Positions 33,723 to 46,221 are shown, numbered from the stretch's first letter. The stretch is DNA of 64,000 bases from Hemileia vastatrix (GCA_030280995.1 JASXTE010000011.1:25838817-25902816), one strand, 5' to 3'. Made by a program: numbers and translations. Notes: generated by a model not told the origin, from the letters alone.

Positions 33723-35184
33723 TAGAAATTTATTATGCTTATTAGATAAATAGTTTATAGTAGATCCTATGCATGTAGGGTATCTTTGGAAAGGTCTGAA
33801 GCCAGAGAATCAGATAGAAAAGAGGAGAATCTTAGTCTTTTACATGTTTTTGTCTTTTTAGTTTCAATAAGAAGGGTCTTTTTGGATATAATTTACAACC
33901 ATATTCATATTTTTCATTTCTCAAAATTCTTATAATAAAATTGTAATACCCTTATAACAATTATATTTTCATACCACATTTGAAATACAACACAACAATA
34001 TTATTTTCATCACATATAGGGTATCTTTGGAAAGGTCTCAACCTCAGGGACTTGTTTTTATTGTTATCTCATTAAAAATAAAGTCTTTACAAAAACATAA
34101 AAGTTATTCTTTACAGATCTTTCACTGGTACACCTTAATTGTTGTAATCAGAATTTTTTTCTTGAAAGCTGTATTTCCAAATCTCAATAAGCATTTATAA
34201 AATCAGAGTTTCATATATATTTTAAACAATTCAAGTAGACTAGATAGCTTAGTTATTTGTTCAACCCTTATTTATTTAGAAGGACAGAGTTTTATTTGCT
34301 TTATCCAACTCCTTCGGATTCTGCTTACAGCAAGGCAACTGTAAGAGTCTTTCTACAGTGTCAGTATTATTTTACCATCTAATATTCCAAATGTGAAATA
34401 TTTTAGAGTCCAGTAAGAACAAATTTTGTTATCAGAATCTCATGATATAACTATTTTTGATAAGATTAAAAGTAACTATTAAAGCCATTCCCCCAAAATT
34501 AACCAAAAAAACAATTAATCCATTAAAATAGTCAAGAAAATTTTTAATTTCCTCATAAGATTGACCATTTTTTACTCATTCCATGATGAATTCTTTTTTT
34601 TAATTTTCTTGCTTTTCCACATCACAACTTTCCATTTCTCTTTGAAAATCATGGTCTTTTGTTTTCTCTGAGCAAAGATGAACTCTTTCCATCTCCTATG
34701 CACTGAATCTGGGCTTTCCAAAATTTGATTGAAGCATAAAAAAATCCCTCCAAATCTAAGGCCTGTTGTCTTTCATTAGCATATGATAAAAATTCATCTT
34801 CTCAAAGTCAAGGGCATTTTTTGCAATAGTAGATTTTGCTGAGAAAATTGAATAGAAAAAAATAATTTATTGCAGAAGATATATAGTGACCAATTCATAC
34901 TTATATCTTTTTTCTAAAAATAATCATGAAACAAAGACATAGATCTGGTTTAAGTATTACCATGTTTAAAAGATGGTTCAAATTCATTGAAGTTGAGGCT
35001 TTATGCTTTAGTTTGGATTTTGAGCTAGAGGGTTCAGGAAGTTCATCTTAAGCATCTTGCTAAGCACAATTATCATTGCTGTAATTGTTATACTTTTTAG
35101 AAATTTGAGTTTGATTAGGAGGAGACTAGAAAAGAAAAAATGAGAAATTTTGTAAAGAATTTATGAAAAAAGAAAAAGTAAGAA
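33723..35184. other. AT-rich sequence, short direct repeat, no gene seen
   Basis: GGGTATCTTTGGAAAGGTCT occurs at about 33778 and 34018, a 240-bp spaced direct repeat. A phrase at 34300-34355 (TCCAACTCC, then TTTCTACA) resembles the tail of the RE LTRs, but there is too little to call. No gene recognised. Confidence 0.6.
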
Positions 35185-35869
35185 TTAATCAAGGAATTGG
35201 GGCTCTAAGAACTCATATTTTCTCTGAAGTAACTTTTCTGCTTGATAGTTGGGATCATCTTCAGGTGAACTATGGTTAGAAGCTGGAGGGGGTTGATGTT
35301 GTTGAAGTACAGCTGTTTTGGGAGGATTATTAGATGATTGAGAACCAGAGGTTATATCTGTAGTTGTATTGTGAAGAAACTAAGGGTTGGCATCAAATCA
35401 GGAACCAAAAAGAATATCCATTGCCTCATAGAAAGGACACATGACATTGAGATTATTGAAACAGTAGTACTTCCATTCTCCAAATCATCATCATCATTAC
35501 CAAAGCCAGTGGAAGTGGAAGAAAAATGAGCCTTTTTATATTTTGATTGATAACTTCTGAACCTCTCCTTCATTTTCTTAGGATTGATGTTGATTCTCCC
35601 TTTTGTTTTCTTTCTTACTTCATTTTCCACCAACAAGAAGCCATTTACCTTTGATGAAGGTGGACATCCAATTTGGGTGGAATTCTCACGTACAAAACAT
35701 GCATTATAATTTGATTTAATTTTGAGGAAGTTGATGATGATGAGATAATCTTCCTTTTTTTGCTTTCCAGAATTTTATTTCTCAAGTGAGGGGCTTGCAT
35801 TATGGGAAGACCCTTGTGATAAAGCATTTTTTGAGTTGCCTTTTGAGTGTTGGATTTTCTGAGTGGCAT
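35185..35869 (-). pseudogene. SANT/Myb-like repeat-family protein, pseudogene
   Basis: Minus-strand frames from MPLRKSNTQK (35869) shift near 35710 into NYNACFVRENSTQIGCPP and a basic segment, KTKGRININPKKMKERFRSY and YKKAHFSSTSTGFG. After an acidic run a further shift gives MCPFYEAMDILFG, then TGA and TAG, and a tail ending RKYEFLEPQFLD with TAA at 35185. The order (basic helix, TGFG, CPxYExMD.LFG) resembles a large family of hypothetical proteins I associate with rust genomes, probably transposon-related DNA-binding proteins. The similarity is remembered rather than searched. Frameshifts and stops make it nonfunctional. Confidence 0.5.
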
Positions 35870-37245
35870 TATGAAACTGGTATGTTACAAGAAAAGAGAT
35901 TAAGAGGTTTAAAAAATAAAAAAATAAGGTAAAAAATATACCTGGTCAAAATGTTACAAAAAAAAAATGTTTCAAATCTTAGTGAGGGGTGTGCAATGAG
36001 GATTGATGAGGGGATGGAGGTGAGGGTGTCACATGTGGCTGTGAAAAAAAATTGGGAAAAAAGTGCTGATTTGAGGTCATAACTGACACCCATTTTTGAA
36101 ACAAGTGACTTTTTTGCAAAATTTAAGTGCTGATTTGGTTTGAAATCCACACTTAAGTTAAGTGCGGATTTTCCAGAACTGACACCCCCTTATCAGTCTC
36201 TCAGTGCTTGCAAATCTCATGTGAAAGAAACAACAATAATCATAGCAATAATCTGGATGCAGATATTGGACCTGGCCCCAAGCTTACTGCCAAACATTAC
36301 AAAATGGTGTGTTTGATTCAAGAATCACACCCACCAAGAGTAGAACTTACTGGTTGATCAGAGATTTATTGCTGTGACACCCCCTCCAATCCACTGGAGT
36401 ATTTTATTGTCACACCTACTTAAGCTGAAATTTGGGCTTGTGCAAGAGTAAGTCTCTTTTTTTTAAGAAATGGGGGGGGTTGTGAACTGATTTTTTTTCT
36501 TCCATTTTTCACATTATTTGCTAAGAAAAATAATCCTAGCCAAGTCACTCATTTATTGCCTCCTGACATGCCCCAATTTCATTTCAATGAATGTTAACAT
36601 GTCTCTTCACACCCTCAATCTAAAAAATGAAGAAGAAAACTCTAACAACCTTAGAGCCTTGAATCTGTTGGCGTCCATTTTTGTAACCACAATGGGTGCA
36701 CTTACACAAAATACAAGCGCTCAAACATATCAAACCACTCTAGTTTGAATGGCATCTAGTAGGATTTTTTTTTTCGAAAACAGAAAATGGATTTCGGGGT
36801 TGTTAGCTGCTAGCGCGGTGCGAGGTGTTTTTTTTTTTTTTTTTTTTTCGTCTTGAGTATGGCCGAACATATTTTCACGCTATAAGAATTGGCATTTCTC
36901 TCTCAACTAAGCATTGCAGATAGTGTATAAAGATCAGGTAGAAAAATATTGAAGTAGAAATAAGGTGAAACTTTTATGAACCTACTGAGAAATACTTTTG
37001 CAAAGTTTCACATCATTTAAACACTATTAAAAAATTGGACTAAAAAGGTTTTCGCTACGGGTCCTTAGTTCTTTTGACCAGTTACACAACATGATAAAAA
37101 TTCAATACTGCTTATAACGCATAGCTGAATGTGGGGAATTATGGTACGGCTAAATTCTTTAAATTCGTTATTTCTAATCATTTTTAGAAGATGGTGAAAC
37201 ACAAATGATTGTGAATTACTATTTTTCCAGATCCTGTACCACATG
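35870..37245. other. Intergenic sequence upstream of the secreted-protein gene
   Basis: No gene recognised. There are runs of T (about 36760-36772 and 36829-36848), and short phrases ending in GACACCCCC recur near 36088, 36180 and 36390. Possible upstream exons of the 35185-35869 pseudogene (minus strand, to about 36150) cannot be supported. Confidence 0.5.
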
Positions 37246-37253
37246 TATATAAA
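37246..37253 (+). promoter_or_regulatory. TATA box of the secreted-protein gene
   Basis: TATATAAA lies 93 nt upstream of the ATG at 37346, a normal spacing for a short 5' leader. A CAT-rich pyrimidine leader follows. Confidence 0.5.
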
Positions 37254-37345
37254 TGCCACTGTGATGGCGGTGAAGATTTGTTTCGCTATACTCCATCAAA
37301 AAAAAACCCCTTATTTTATCCTCATTAACAAGTAAGACATTTGAC

Positions 37346-38192
37346 ATGAAAGTAAAAATAATTTCCCTTTGTTTTCTCGCGTTAGTTGTTGAAAGCTTGG
37401 CATCTCGTTACAAATTAGTGAGTGAACAGTTGCGGCCCTTTGATTAAATTGCAATTAGTACTAACATTTAAAAAAAAGAAAGTATCAGTTTATAAGCCTG
37501 CGCTGGACATTATGGAATATGTGAACAATAATAAAGGCCGCGTTTTCGAATTATTTCACCGGGACGGAAATTCTTATTTCAATGGAGTCAGTGATTTTTT
37601 TTATTGGAAAAAACAGTACAAAACATCAGGCAGAGGCTTGTTAACAAGTCCGTAAACAAATTCAACTTAATAACAAGTCTTATCTTGATGTTTGGTGGCG
37701 TAAATCGTCTCATCAATCTTGTAATGGAAGTTTTATTCTCATTTTTTTCTTTTTTTCTTTTCGTACATTTTGTACATTTTTTATTACATTTAAATTTTCA
37801 TATTTGATTTTTCTGTTTCTGTTTCAGTTTCAAGTCTTTATTGACACAGGTAGACGCTTAAGACCGGTGAATCTTTCAAATAATGTCGATCTTTGCTTAA
37901 AACCAGTTTTTTACTTTTCTTTCTAAGGAAACTAACATAACCTTCCTACCAAAAATTTATTTGAGAAAGTTGGGGCGCTATGAAGAGGCTTATCGTGAAT
38001 TAGAGGAAGATACCAAAAGTTTTAATAAGGTTCAAGGATCCATGACTGAAGTGAGTGTGAATATTAATATGAAAGAGGATTTATTAAAGTCTAAATAACA
38101 TTTTTCTGAAATAACCCACTCTTCCGCCATATAATTTCGTAAAACATTAGGGTACTAAAAGTGATGCGAAATCCTCAGGTGATACGTCTTGA
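37346..38192 (+). CDS. Candidate secreted protein, five exons, 143 aa
   Basis: Exons 37346-37417, 37479-37651, 37828-37849, 37928-38050 and 38151-38192 join into 432 nt with no stop until TGA 38190-38192. The N-terminus MKVKIISLCFLALVVESLA is a classic signal peptide with likely cleavage after Ala. The mature part contains KPALDIMEYVNNNKGRVFEL, an aromatic patch (FFYWKKQY) and a charged C-terminus (YEEAYRELEEDTK); there are no Cys after the signal. Introns are GTGAGT with a TACTAAC branch, GTAAAC...TTTCAG, GTAGAC...CTAAG and GTGAGT...ATTAG. Intron 1 needs an AAG acceptor; the nearby TATCAG would break the frame. If intron 4 is retained, translation ends at 38098. Codon use (CGC, GCG, CGG) differs from the repeats. 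I recognise no family. Secretion, possibly as a host-interaction protein, is inferred. Confidence 0.55.
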
Positions 38193-38992
38193 GATAGAGG
38201 GTAATGCTTTAAAAAGTCTCATTCATTAACGTAATTAATTACTTTTGGATTATGTCATTTTTTTTTTTTGGCATCACTGAAGTCCGGATGAAGTATAATA
38301 TTATTTTCACATAAAATTCACTTGAAAAATAGTAAAAAACATAACTTTTATTGCAATAGTCAAATAATACAAAAAATAGTTTTTAACTTCATTTACACAA
38401 GAAATTTTCACGTTTATATAAAAAGTAAATAATTTTTGGGATGGTTTCCCCAGAAAAAGAGTTGGGGGCACTTCTAGCAGGTGTATATCCTGATCTTTGA
38501 TTTAACTCAGCTTTTCCTCAGTTGTTCAATTTCTGAAAGACCCAAAAATTGAACACCGAGAAAAGAATCTTTTACATACAGCATAAAATATTAGTTTATT
38601 TTGAATCATAAACGAATTGAGGGATTGGTGTCTGCTAGAGGATGAACATGCTTTTTTTTAAAAAAAAATATACTGAAAATCAAAACTTCCAAAACATAAA
38701 ATTAGAAATACCTGAATTATTGAAAAAAGTATTATAATACAGATTTTTTGTAAATATATATATATGGATAAAATACCATGGTTTTTCTTGAAAGGAAACA
38801 AGATAATTTAGAATGAGTATAATACGGGGTATTTAAGTCGACAGATTCTGAGGGGTGCTAGACCCCTTTAGTCATTTGCTCAATTGATTTTTACTAATAA
38901 CTTCGTCCCACAATTCATATGACTTGACACATTTGAATGCATTAAATTCTTTTATAAAAATTTACCTTACTATAAATTTAGACACTGGGGCA
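38193..38992. other. Intergenic, no gene seen
   Basis: AT-rich sequence downstream of the secreted-protein gene; nothing recognisable beyond a short GGGGTGCTAGACCCC inverted repeat near 38852. Confidence 0.5.
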
Positions 38993-39463
38993 AAAACTGT
39001 GCCGTGTTTGCATTTTGGGTGTCAAAGTCCTGCACACTAAATGTAACACAGAGTCTTAAAATATAACATGACATGGTACCTGCATCCTGTCACATTTTAC
39101 TAGAGAACTTGATGTCTCATAATAAAACAAGACTTGGGATGTCACACTATTTCAATTTTTTTTGCAGGACATTGATACTTGAACTTAAAATGTGACAGAG
39201 TATTGCCAGAACATCCTAAGGGATCACAAGCAAAACTGTGTCACATTTGCATTCTGGGTGTAAATGTCCCACACGAAAAACATGACACAGATCCTTGTAG
39301 TATAATATGACATGAGGACCTGTATAATGTCATGTTTTATTACTTAACTTGATGTCTCACAATAGAACAAGACATAGGATCTTGCACTATGTCACATTTT
39401 AATGCAGGACATTGACACCTGAAACAAAAATGTGAAACAGTTTGGCCACCAATGACATGTCTA
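38993..39463. repeat. Two tandem copies of a 239-bp repeat
   Basis: AAAACTGTG starts both copies (38993 and 39232). Shared landmarks in order are TTTGCATT, GGGTGT, AACTTGATGTCTCA, GCAGGACATTGA and AATGTGA. The copies have diverged, with perhaps a quarter of positions differing by eye. No coding frame is preserved. Confidence 0.8.
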
Positions 39464-39794
39464 TATCTATTAGGGGGTATCAAATTTAGAAATCTTCCAT
39501 TTCAAAATACCTCATTTTTCCACCAAATCAACCATAATTATTTTTTAAAATATGCCATATTGTGCCCCCCAAAACACCTTTTTACTGAGAATTAATTTCA
39601 AGTTTGTGTGTTTCTATTTGTGTTGTGAAATACCTTTTAAATGATTACAAATTTCTAAATTTGATACCCACTATTATATAAATACCTTAGTTCCCTAAGA
39701 TCTTAGGAAAATAAGAAATTGGGGTGCTAACCTAGCATCTCCCTCCCCATCTAAACCTCCCTGTCCCAATCCCCATTATTTCCTACCTTGCACC

Positions 39795-40035
39795 CACTTT
39801 GCTCTCCACCTTTCCACTTTTCACATCTCCACACCCCATGTTCAGTAAGTTTATCTTTTTTCCATCTTTTTTTTCCTCCTTGCATCCATCTCCAGCTCCA
39901 CATCTTTACTTTGCACATCTCCACACCCTATCCTCAGTAGGTTCTTTTTTTAATTATATTCTTCCTCACACTCATTTCCAGCTCCACCTCTCCACTTTTC
40001 ACATCACCACACTCCATCCTTGGTAAGTTCTTTTT
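39795..40035. repeat. Minisatellite of three units of about 90 bp
   Basis: Three pyrimidine-rich units share a CTCCAC start and a CTCCACACC-to-GTAAGTT (or GTAGGTT) end, at 39801-39850, 39896-39945 and 39983-40031, separated by T-rich spacers. Confidence 0.75.
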
Positions 40036-40059
40036 TTCATATATGATATGAAGTCCATA

Positions 40060-41165
40060 TATATTATTTTAATTCAATAAATAAATTGATTCATCTTCAT
40101 CCTTTGAAGCAGAACTGTCACAGGACAACCTACGCACAAGGTCGAGGATGTTCCTGAAAGTGAGATGAGATATTTAGAAACTTCTTTGAAGCACAGAGGA
40201 ATGATTCGAGGAAGTGATTCGAAGGTCACTCGAAGTAAGAGCTACAGGTTTGAGGTAGATTCGAGAAGAATTATAAAATAGTTTCAAAGGTAATAGGAAT
40301 TCTTAAGATCTCACGAAGGGTTGGAAACTCAATAATCAAAGATTTAGGATTTAGAAATGAATATTGAGAAAATAAAAGAAAGATACAATAACAATGATTT
40401 AACTTAAAGATTTTACCACTATTAATGTAAATACGTTTTATAATTTAATTCTAAGGAATATCGAACCAAATACCCAACCCTTTTATATCCTTTATTCCTC
40501 CTCGCATTGACCTCCCTTTCATTGCACCATTCCCATACCATTGACCATTACTAACATACACTTATACCCTCTTCGCTAAATATCCGTCTATGCTCAATTT
40601 ACCCCTTTTTAATTAATTAAAAAACTTTTAATTAAAACTACTACTGTACTATAACGTTGATCCTAGAGCTGTGCGTCGCTTATTGAAAAGGAGACTAAGG
40701 CACCCTATTAGGAGATTGACTAATTTAGATTTAGAGTTTAGGCTAGCGCAGTTAAATAGTAAGTACACAAAAAGGAATCGCAGTTGCTATGGAGAATTGC
40801 TTTCTGCGCTTCGAGTATAGATTTAGGACTCGATATTATTGATTTAATGAGCTGCTTTTGCCTCGAGTGTCACGTGGCGCGTGACAAGAACAAACAATGA
40901 TAAAAAATCTATACATATAATTTTAATTCAGTAAACAAATTGATTCATCTTCATCATTTGAAGAAGAAAAAAAATGAAAACATTATTATTAATATTATAT
41001 GAAATACATATATATAATTTTAATTCAATAAATACATTGATTCATCTTCACCATTTGAAGCAGAGAAAACAATGAAAAAATTCTTATTAATATAATATTA
41101 AATACATATATAACTCTAAATAGATAAAAAAATTGATTCATCTTCATCATTTGAAGCAAAATAGG
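40060..41165. repeat. AT-rich minisatellite split by a solo LTR
   Basis: Units share TTGATTCATCTTCATC and TTTGAAGCA at 40086, 40940, 41037 and 41133. The spacing is 96-97 bp in the last three; the first is separated by the 771-bp LTR insertion. AT-rich filler with TATATAAT lies between. Confidence 0.75.
40116..40886. mobile_element. Solo LTR with 5-bp target duplication
   Basis: 771 bp beginning TGTCACAGGA and ending GCGCGTGACA, with a 6-bp terminal inverted repeat (TGTCAC/GTGACA). AGAAC at 40111-40115 is repeated exactly at 40887-40891. It contains no internal coding sequence and is not similar to the RE LTRs. It is best explained as the product of recombination between the two LTRs of an unrelated element inserted in the minisatellite. 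The family is not recognised. Confidence 0.85.
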
Positions 41166-44099
41166 TACACTTCTTGCATCACATAATACATATCTGATGT
41201 CATTCATCTTGATAGTTAATTTGTATAACATTACATTTCTTGAATTTGGAGATGTCCACCATATATGTTGAATTATGATGTGACCCATTCTCTACTTTAC
41301 TTGTCTTAATTTTAAGTTTTATCATGGTTACATCTCAAACTAGAAGGGGTAGAACCCATGGACAATCAGATTTTAAAAATATAATTCAAGGAATCAAGCC
41401 ACCTGCTGCAAATTCACCATGTAATATGGGGGGACTTGCTAGCAAGTCCAAAGACTTGAACTCAAATTCTTATCTAACTGAGAACACAATGTGGTAGTGA
41501 TAAAACCGTCAGGAATATAGTGTGAAAATACATTGAACCTCTGTTGAAACTAGCTTGATTATTTACTGAACTACACTTGAAAATTTTTTGAAACAATGTT
41601 GAAGTATTAAAAACACAATTTTGTAATGGTATGTTATACTCAGCCCTCTCTACAGCTAAGCCAGTCTGGAAAGCTAGAAAATGTTTAAAAAAAATTTGTA
41701 CTTATTTGAATTTAAAACTAAGCACTCCCCAATTAATGTTGAAAAAAAGTGATCTTAGATGATTAAATAATTCTACTCAATTTTTAATATATGGTGAAAT
41801 TATAAGGCACTATATTAAATTATTGAAGAAAAATATTTTGGGAATCAATATTTCCATTATATTTCCCAGTAAGAATTTGAAACAAAATGTCAGGCTAAGA
41901 TCAGCTAAATAGATGTGAACTAGCTTGAAAAGTCTTTGTCTAGAAGATTTAAATGGTCCTATATGAATACTGTAGTATAAATCCAACAAATTGTAAAATA
42001 TAATTCAAAATAAAGGTTTCAGTAATATAATTCTCACTATTCTTATATGTGGCTTACAATATTTTTAGTTGGTAGAAAAATAGATTTAATAGTTTCAGAT
42101 ACTATTCAAAAGTCTTATAAAAGTACTAAGTGAGTTGTATTGTAATTTTTTTGGTTATATTTGGTAAATTGAAGTGATAAAGAATGAAGAAAACAAGACC
42201 CAAAAACCTCCTCCTTTTATACACACTAAGTTTCCCAATAAATCCCTTGATGTACCATCCAATACAATTTTAATGACGCCTGAAACAACTAATAGACCTC
42301 TCAATCAACACCCCTAGTGACCCATGACATAATTAGACAAGAAACAACCACTAAAATCCTATTAATAATAAGGGAGATTCATCAAAATTAAAGAAAAGAG
42401 AAAAAGAGAGTATATGCGTGTAAAACAATGATATAAAAGACTAAAGGAGACTTTTTAAGGTTAATTATAGCTTAATAATAAGGGTAATCTACTGTAGAAA
42501 TGGAGGGGCTAATCCTGACATTATACTGCATGAAATTCCCATCCAAAAATAACCAATATTGACTGAGAAATCACCCAAAAACTTAAAAAAGAGCGTGAGA
42601 TGTGGGGTAACTACATGCAGTCCTTGGCAGGCGCTTGCATGGGTAAATCCTTGACTAAATTTAGGCGAATTTAAGTGTGTTGATGAAATAAGGTGCCAAG
42701 ATTGAGGTTATTAATGAAATTAGTGCATATAAACAAGGTCAATGCACTATTAATTAAGCTAGGACACTAAATAAGCGCCTGTGGCCTATTTTAGTGTGTT
42801 TCCCCAAAGTGGGCATAGAATGTGGGGTAATTATAGTGTGAAAAAGCTAAATTTGCTAAAAATGAAGCTATTCACAAGGGAAAAAAAGCAGGCAGTATGT
42901 GGCCAGTACACAGAAGCCATTTCTGGCATAAAAAACACCAAATTTTAAAAGTGTTATTTTTATGCATTTAAATAGCCAAATCAATAGTCCTAAATGAGCC
43001 TAATTGATCTGTCAAAGCACATTTTTGATATTTATAATTTTATAGCGCATATAGTCAACTTTTAAGTGAAATAAAGCACATTTCTTGTTTTTTGCATAAA
43101 ACAATGAATATAACAGCTTTAAGTGTACTTAAAAATTATGTAGCCTTATACTTAAAGTTCTTAAGATTACCCTAACATATTCCAACTTAATATTAAGTAC
43201 ATAAGACCTATAAAAGGTGGATATATGTGTGTATATAAGGTGTTATAATGGCATTTTTTGTGTATTTATCATAATTTTACTTATGCATACTGTTTGTGTA
43301 CTCTTATCTATTGTTCCCATGTATAGTTCATGTGTTTAACATAACTTATAAGCACTTTTTACTCAGTCCTGGGTATATACAGGCTGACACAAAACTTCAA
43401 TTCTAATGATTCAACAAGATTTTATTAAGCATTATCAATATTAAAAATATATAAAAAATTTAAACACTTACAAAAATGAAGGGAATTATACCTTGGTAAT
43501 AAAATTAAGCTCTAATATAAATATATATTCTGTTTTTCATTCAATAAATAAAAAATATACACATTTAATAGGATTTTTTACAATACATTAACTTTTTATA
43601 TTCAAAATATGATAAAAGAAAGAAAGAAAATAAAATTTTGTTACAATTAATAATATAAATATATTTTGTTTGATTTCCACTTGTTTTTTTGAGTTGATTC
43701 CATCCCTTTTTTATGCTTTAGAACATATTTTTCATGTTTTATTATTATTTTATACTGTAGAACAGTGTTTCCTACCTCTCCATTCCTACCTTCTGTCTTA
43801 CATGTAAAATTATCTTCAATATTATTTCCCTGTTAAAAATTTCATTTCTTTTCTCTCAAAACAATTTTTTCTATGCCATTAAACCCTTTCTTCTGCCATC
43901 AAACCCTCTCTGACCCTTCAGGAGCATCCCTACCCCTTTCCACTTCTTTCCATCCCTATTTTCCCCCTCTTTTGACCTTTATACCTGTAATAACTCATAG
44001 AATTCAAGAGGATTTTTTTGGAGAAAGAAATAAAAAAGGATGGATGAGATGGAAAGTGTAACAAAAGGCAAAGGGTGATGATAAAAAGTGGAAATATGG
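41166..44099. other. AT-rich sequence, no gene recognised
   Basis: 2.9 kb with frequent TAA and TAG in all frames. A GTGGGGTAA phrase recurs near 42601 and 42830. A pyrimidine-rich block (43780-43980) precedes the RE-C LTR. No splice-consistent coding region was found by eye. Confidence 0.5.
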
Positions 44100-44981
44100 T
44101 GTAGACGATTCTATAGTACTAGCTATAGGCCTTGACCAAGGGAGTTTGAGAAAAACCAGAGAGAAAATTCCCTGTCCCTTTAGAAAAATAAAGTGTGATT
44201 TACCTGATAAAGTAAATTGAGTCTTGTTTACTAATACCCCTTTCCAACACACTTGACTGCTTGATCAGCCAAGAAAGTAGTCACAAGACAGACTACCAGA
44301 CCAAAGAGCTGAAATGTAGACCAATGTTGACACCATAGAAAGTAATGATGCTTGATGTAGGTTTCAAAGCCACACCAGAGACAGCAATAGTACTTGATAC
44401 AGCTAGCAAGACTATAAAAAAGAAAACAGTGACAAGAGTTGAGGTCAAGTAAGTACTAAACTTTTCACAACCCAGCCAAAAGATGCCACAAACACACAAA
44501 AGAGTGAAGCACAGAGATTCAAGGTATACCAGATGGGTGATGATAAACTAGAATGTCCTTAACCTTACTTAGCTTTCTCACACACAGACCACCCTGGATT
44601 TTTCCCAGATAAATCCAACTCTCTCACCTCTCTACATACATAAAAAATTCCTCTAGAGGCTTCCACATGTGCAGGCAGGTGGCCTCTTTTAGGCCTTTAA
44701 ACACCCAAAAAACACCCAAAAACACTTTCTAAACAACAAAACAACAGTAAATACATGTAGAAACAAGCTACTCGCACATAAAACATACCAAAATGGTGAG
44801 AAAAGAAAGGACATTCAGCTGAGACATAATAAGTGACCCTAGCCTAAGCCTAAAGAACACAGCTAAACATCTAAAAACTAACAAAAGGCCAATAAACAAC
44901 ACCATAACCTCAACTATACCCTACATACCAAATACCTCCAAATATGCACTCCAAAGGCCTACCCAGCTTTGGAACACCACA
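44100..44981 (-). repeat. RE-C 3' LTR
   Basis: Minus strand: begins TGTGGTGTTCC (44981) and ends GAATCGTCTACA (44100), with the recognisable ACTTTCTTGGCTGATCAAGC and CTCCCTTGGTCAAGGCC segments of the RE-A LTR. At 882 bp it is about 200 bp shorter than RE-A's. Confidence 0.85.
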
Positions 44982-45666
44982 TCCTCCCTTCAATAAAGAA
45001 TATCCACATTCTTCATCCACTAACAAAAATTTTTAAACACCTCTCCAGACCTGTCTCTGACCTGGGCCCTTGTCAGTACTGCATTGACAGCAACCTCATC
45101 TGCACAATGACTGGAACTCTTCACATCTACAGGAATTCTTGTGATTCCTTCCACTCCAGAAAGAAACTATTCCACAGACCTGGCTCATTATCCTCCCCAT
45201 CAGCTTCTCTCTACACTCAGCCTGGCCCATACTCTTCAACAAGAAGTTCCAGACCCTCCATCATCATTCCAAGAATAATCAACAAACTTCATTCATCCAG
45301 AAAAAAACCTGTAACTACAACAGCCTCTTCTTCCTCTCATTATCCTGATTTACAAGAAGGTAAGATTCCATCACTCCATACCAACTAGACTGACCATTTC
45401 TTCAGCCTCTCTTCCACAATTCATTGATGATGATGATAATGTAGGGACCATTAAAACACCCCCCCAAATACAATACCCATTTTCAAATAAAAATTCCAAC
45501 GTCACACCCAAAAACAGAAACAACTTCTCCTTTCTTACTTCCAATCAACTCCTTTCAAGGACCAACACAACATTGATAAGAGAAGGAACCTCATCCAATG
45601 ATTCAAGGACAATTCAGAACATTTTTCCACTTCTCTTGATACCCTTCTGTAATTTCACTAGTACTT
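44969..45666 (+). pseudogene. RE-C antisense gene X homologue
   Basis: Exon 1 44969-45359, a 46-bp intron 45360-45405 (GTAAGA...CTTCAG) and exon 2 45406 to TGA at about 45666. The junction keeps phase 1 and the acidic stretch (IDDDDNVGTI) seen in RE-A and RE-B. The N-terminus EHHILPSIKN aligns with EDHILPLIEN, but the ATG is lost (TTG). The cluster is CQYCIDSNLIC, 12 residues, CDSFHSRKKLF: two Cys changed to Phe. Part of exon 2 is frame-shifted relative to RE-B before the common FTST ending. Conservation of frame, intron and motif across diverged copies is the main evidence that X was a real gene. Confidence 0.72.
44982..44991 (-). promoter_or_regulatory. RE-C polypurine tract
   Basis: GAAGGGAGGA on the minus strand directly precedes the TGTGG of the LTR, in the same position as AGAGGGAGGA in RE-A and RE-B. 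Confidence 0.8.
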
Positions 45667-45729
45667 GAGTTTGATTTAGAAAAGAAAGTATGACCACACC
45701 CTCTATAGGATGTAGCCACCAAAAAACCC

Positions 45730-46110
45730 TTAGTTTTAAGTCTTGGGGGACCATCCTCATTTTATAGTCTTGGAAGACTCAAAAATCTTCAGTTTATAGT
45801 CTTGGGGGACTCTAAACCTAAATCATAAACCCAGAACCAGAGATAAACCACATTAAGACACAGATAAAAAACTAAAATTCTGGGGTAATGGTGAATAGAG
45901 CTTCCAGCCCATCATCTACCCCCAAACTTGCTTTGCTGAATTCAGAGGCTGCCCCTGTTGATACACTCTTCCAATCTTCAAAACCAACACCAAAAAAAAC
46001 ACCCATTCCTCAGATTATAGTCTTGGGGGACTGTAAAACCAGTTTTCAGTTTAAAATCTTAATAGAATGATGCATATTTCAGTTTAGAGTCTTAATTGAC
46101 TAATGCATAT
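45730..46110 (-). repeat. RE-C box cluster and hairpin H1
   Basis: On the minus strand several boxes read CAAGACTATAAACTG, CAAGACTTAAAACTA or variants (about 45730-45815, 46015-46110). An H1-type hairpin lies between them (45882-45924; GGGGTA pairs with TACCCC). The layout matches 11478-12002 in RE-A. Confidence 0.72.
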
Positions 46111-46221
46111 TCACCAACATTCCACTTGCTGAACTTCAACATCCACTTCATCTTCTACCCATCACTGATAAATTTTTTTTCTTATCTCTTTCTCTTTATC
46201 ATTTTTATTCCACCACAGATC

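Noticed and set aside
34280..34360. Possible LTR tail remnant (TCCAACTCC to TTTCTACA)
   Set aside because: Only about 70 bp of loose similarity and no second boundary.
41025..41288. 87-codon minus-strand frame
   Set aside because: Lies in the AT-rich minisatellite (it contains repeated TTGAAG units) and has no recognisable domain.
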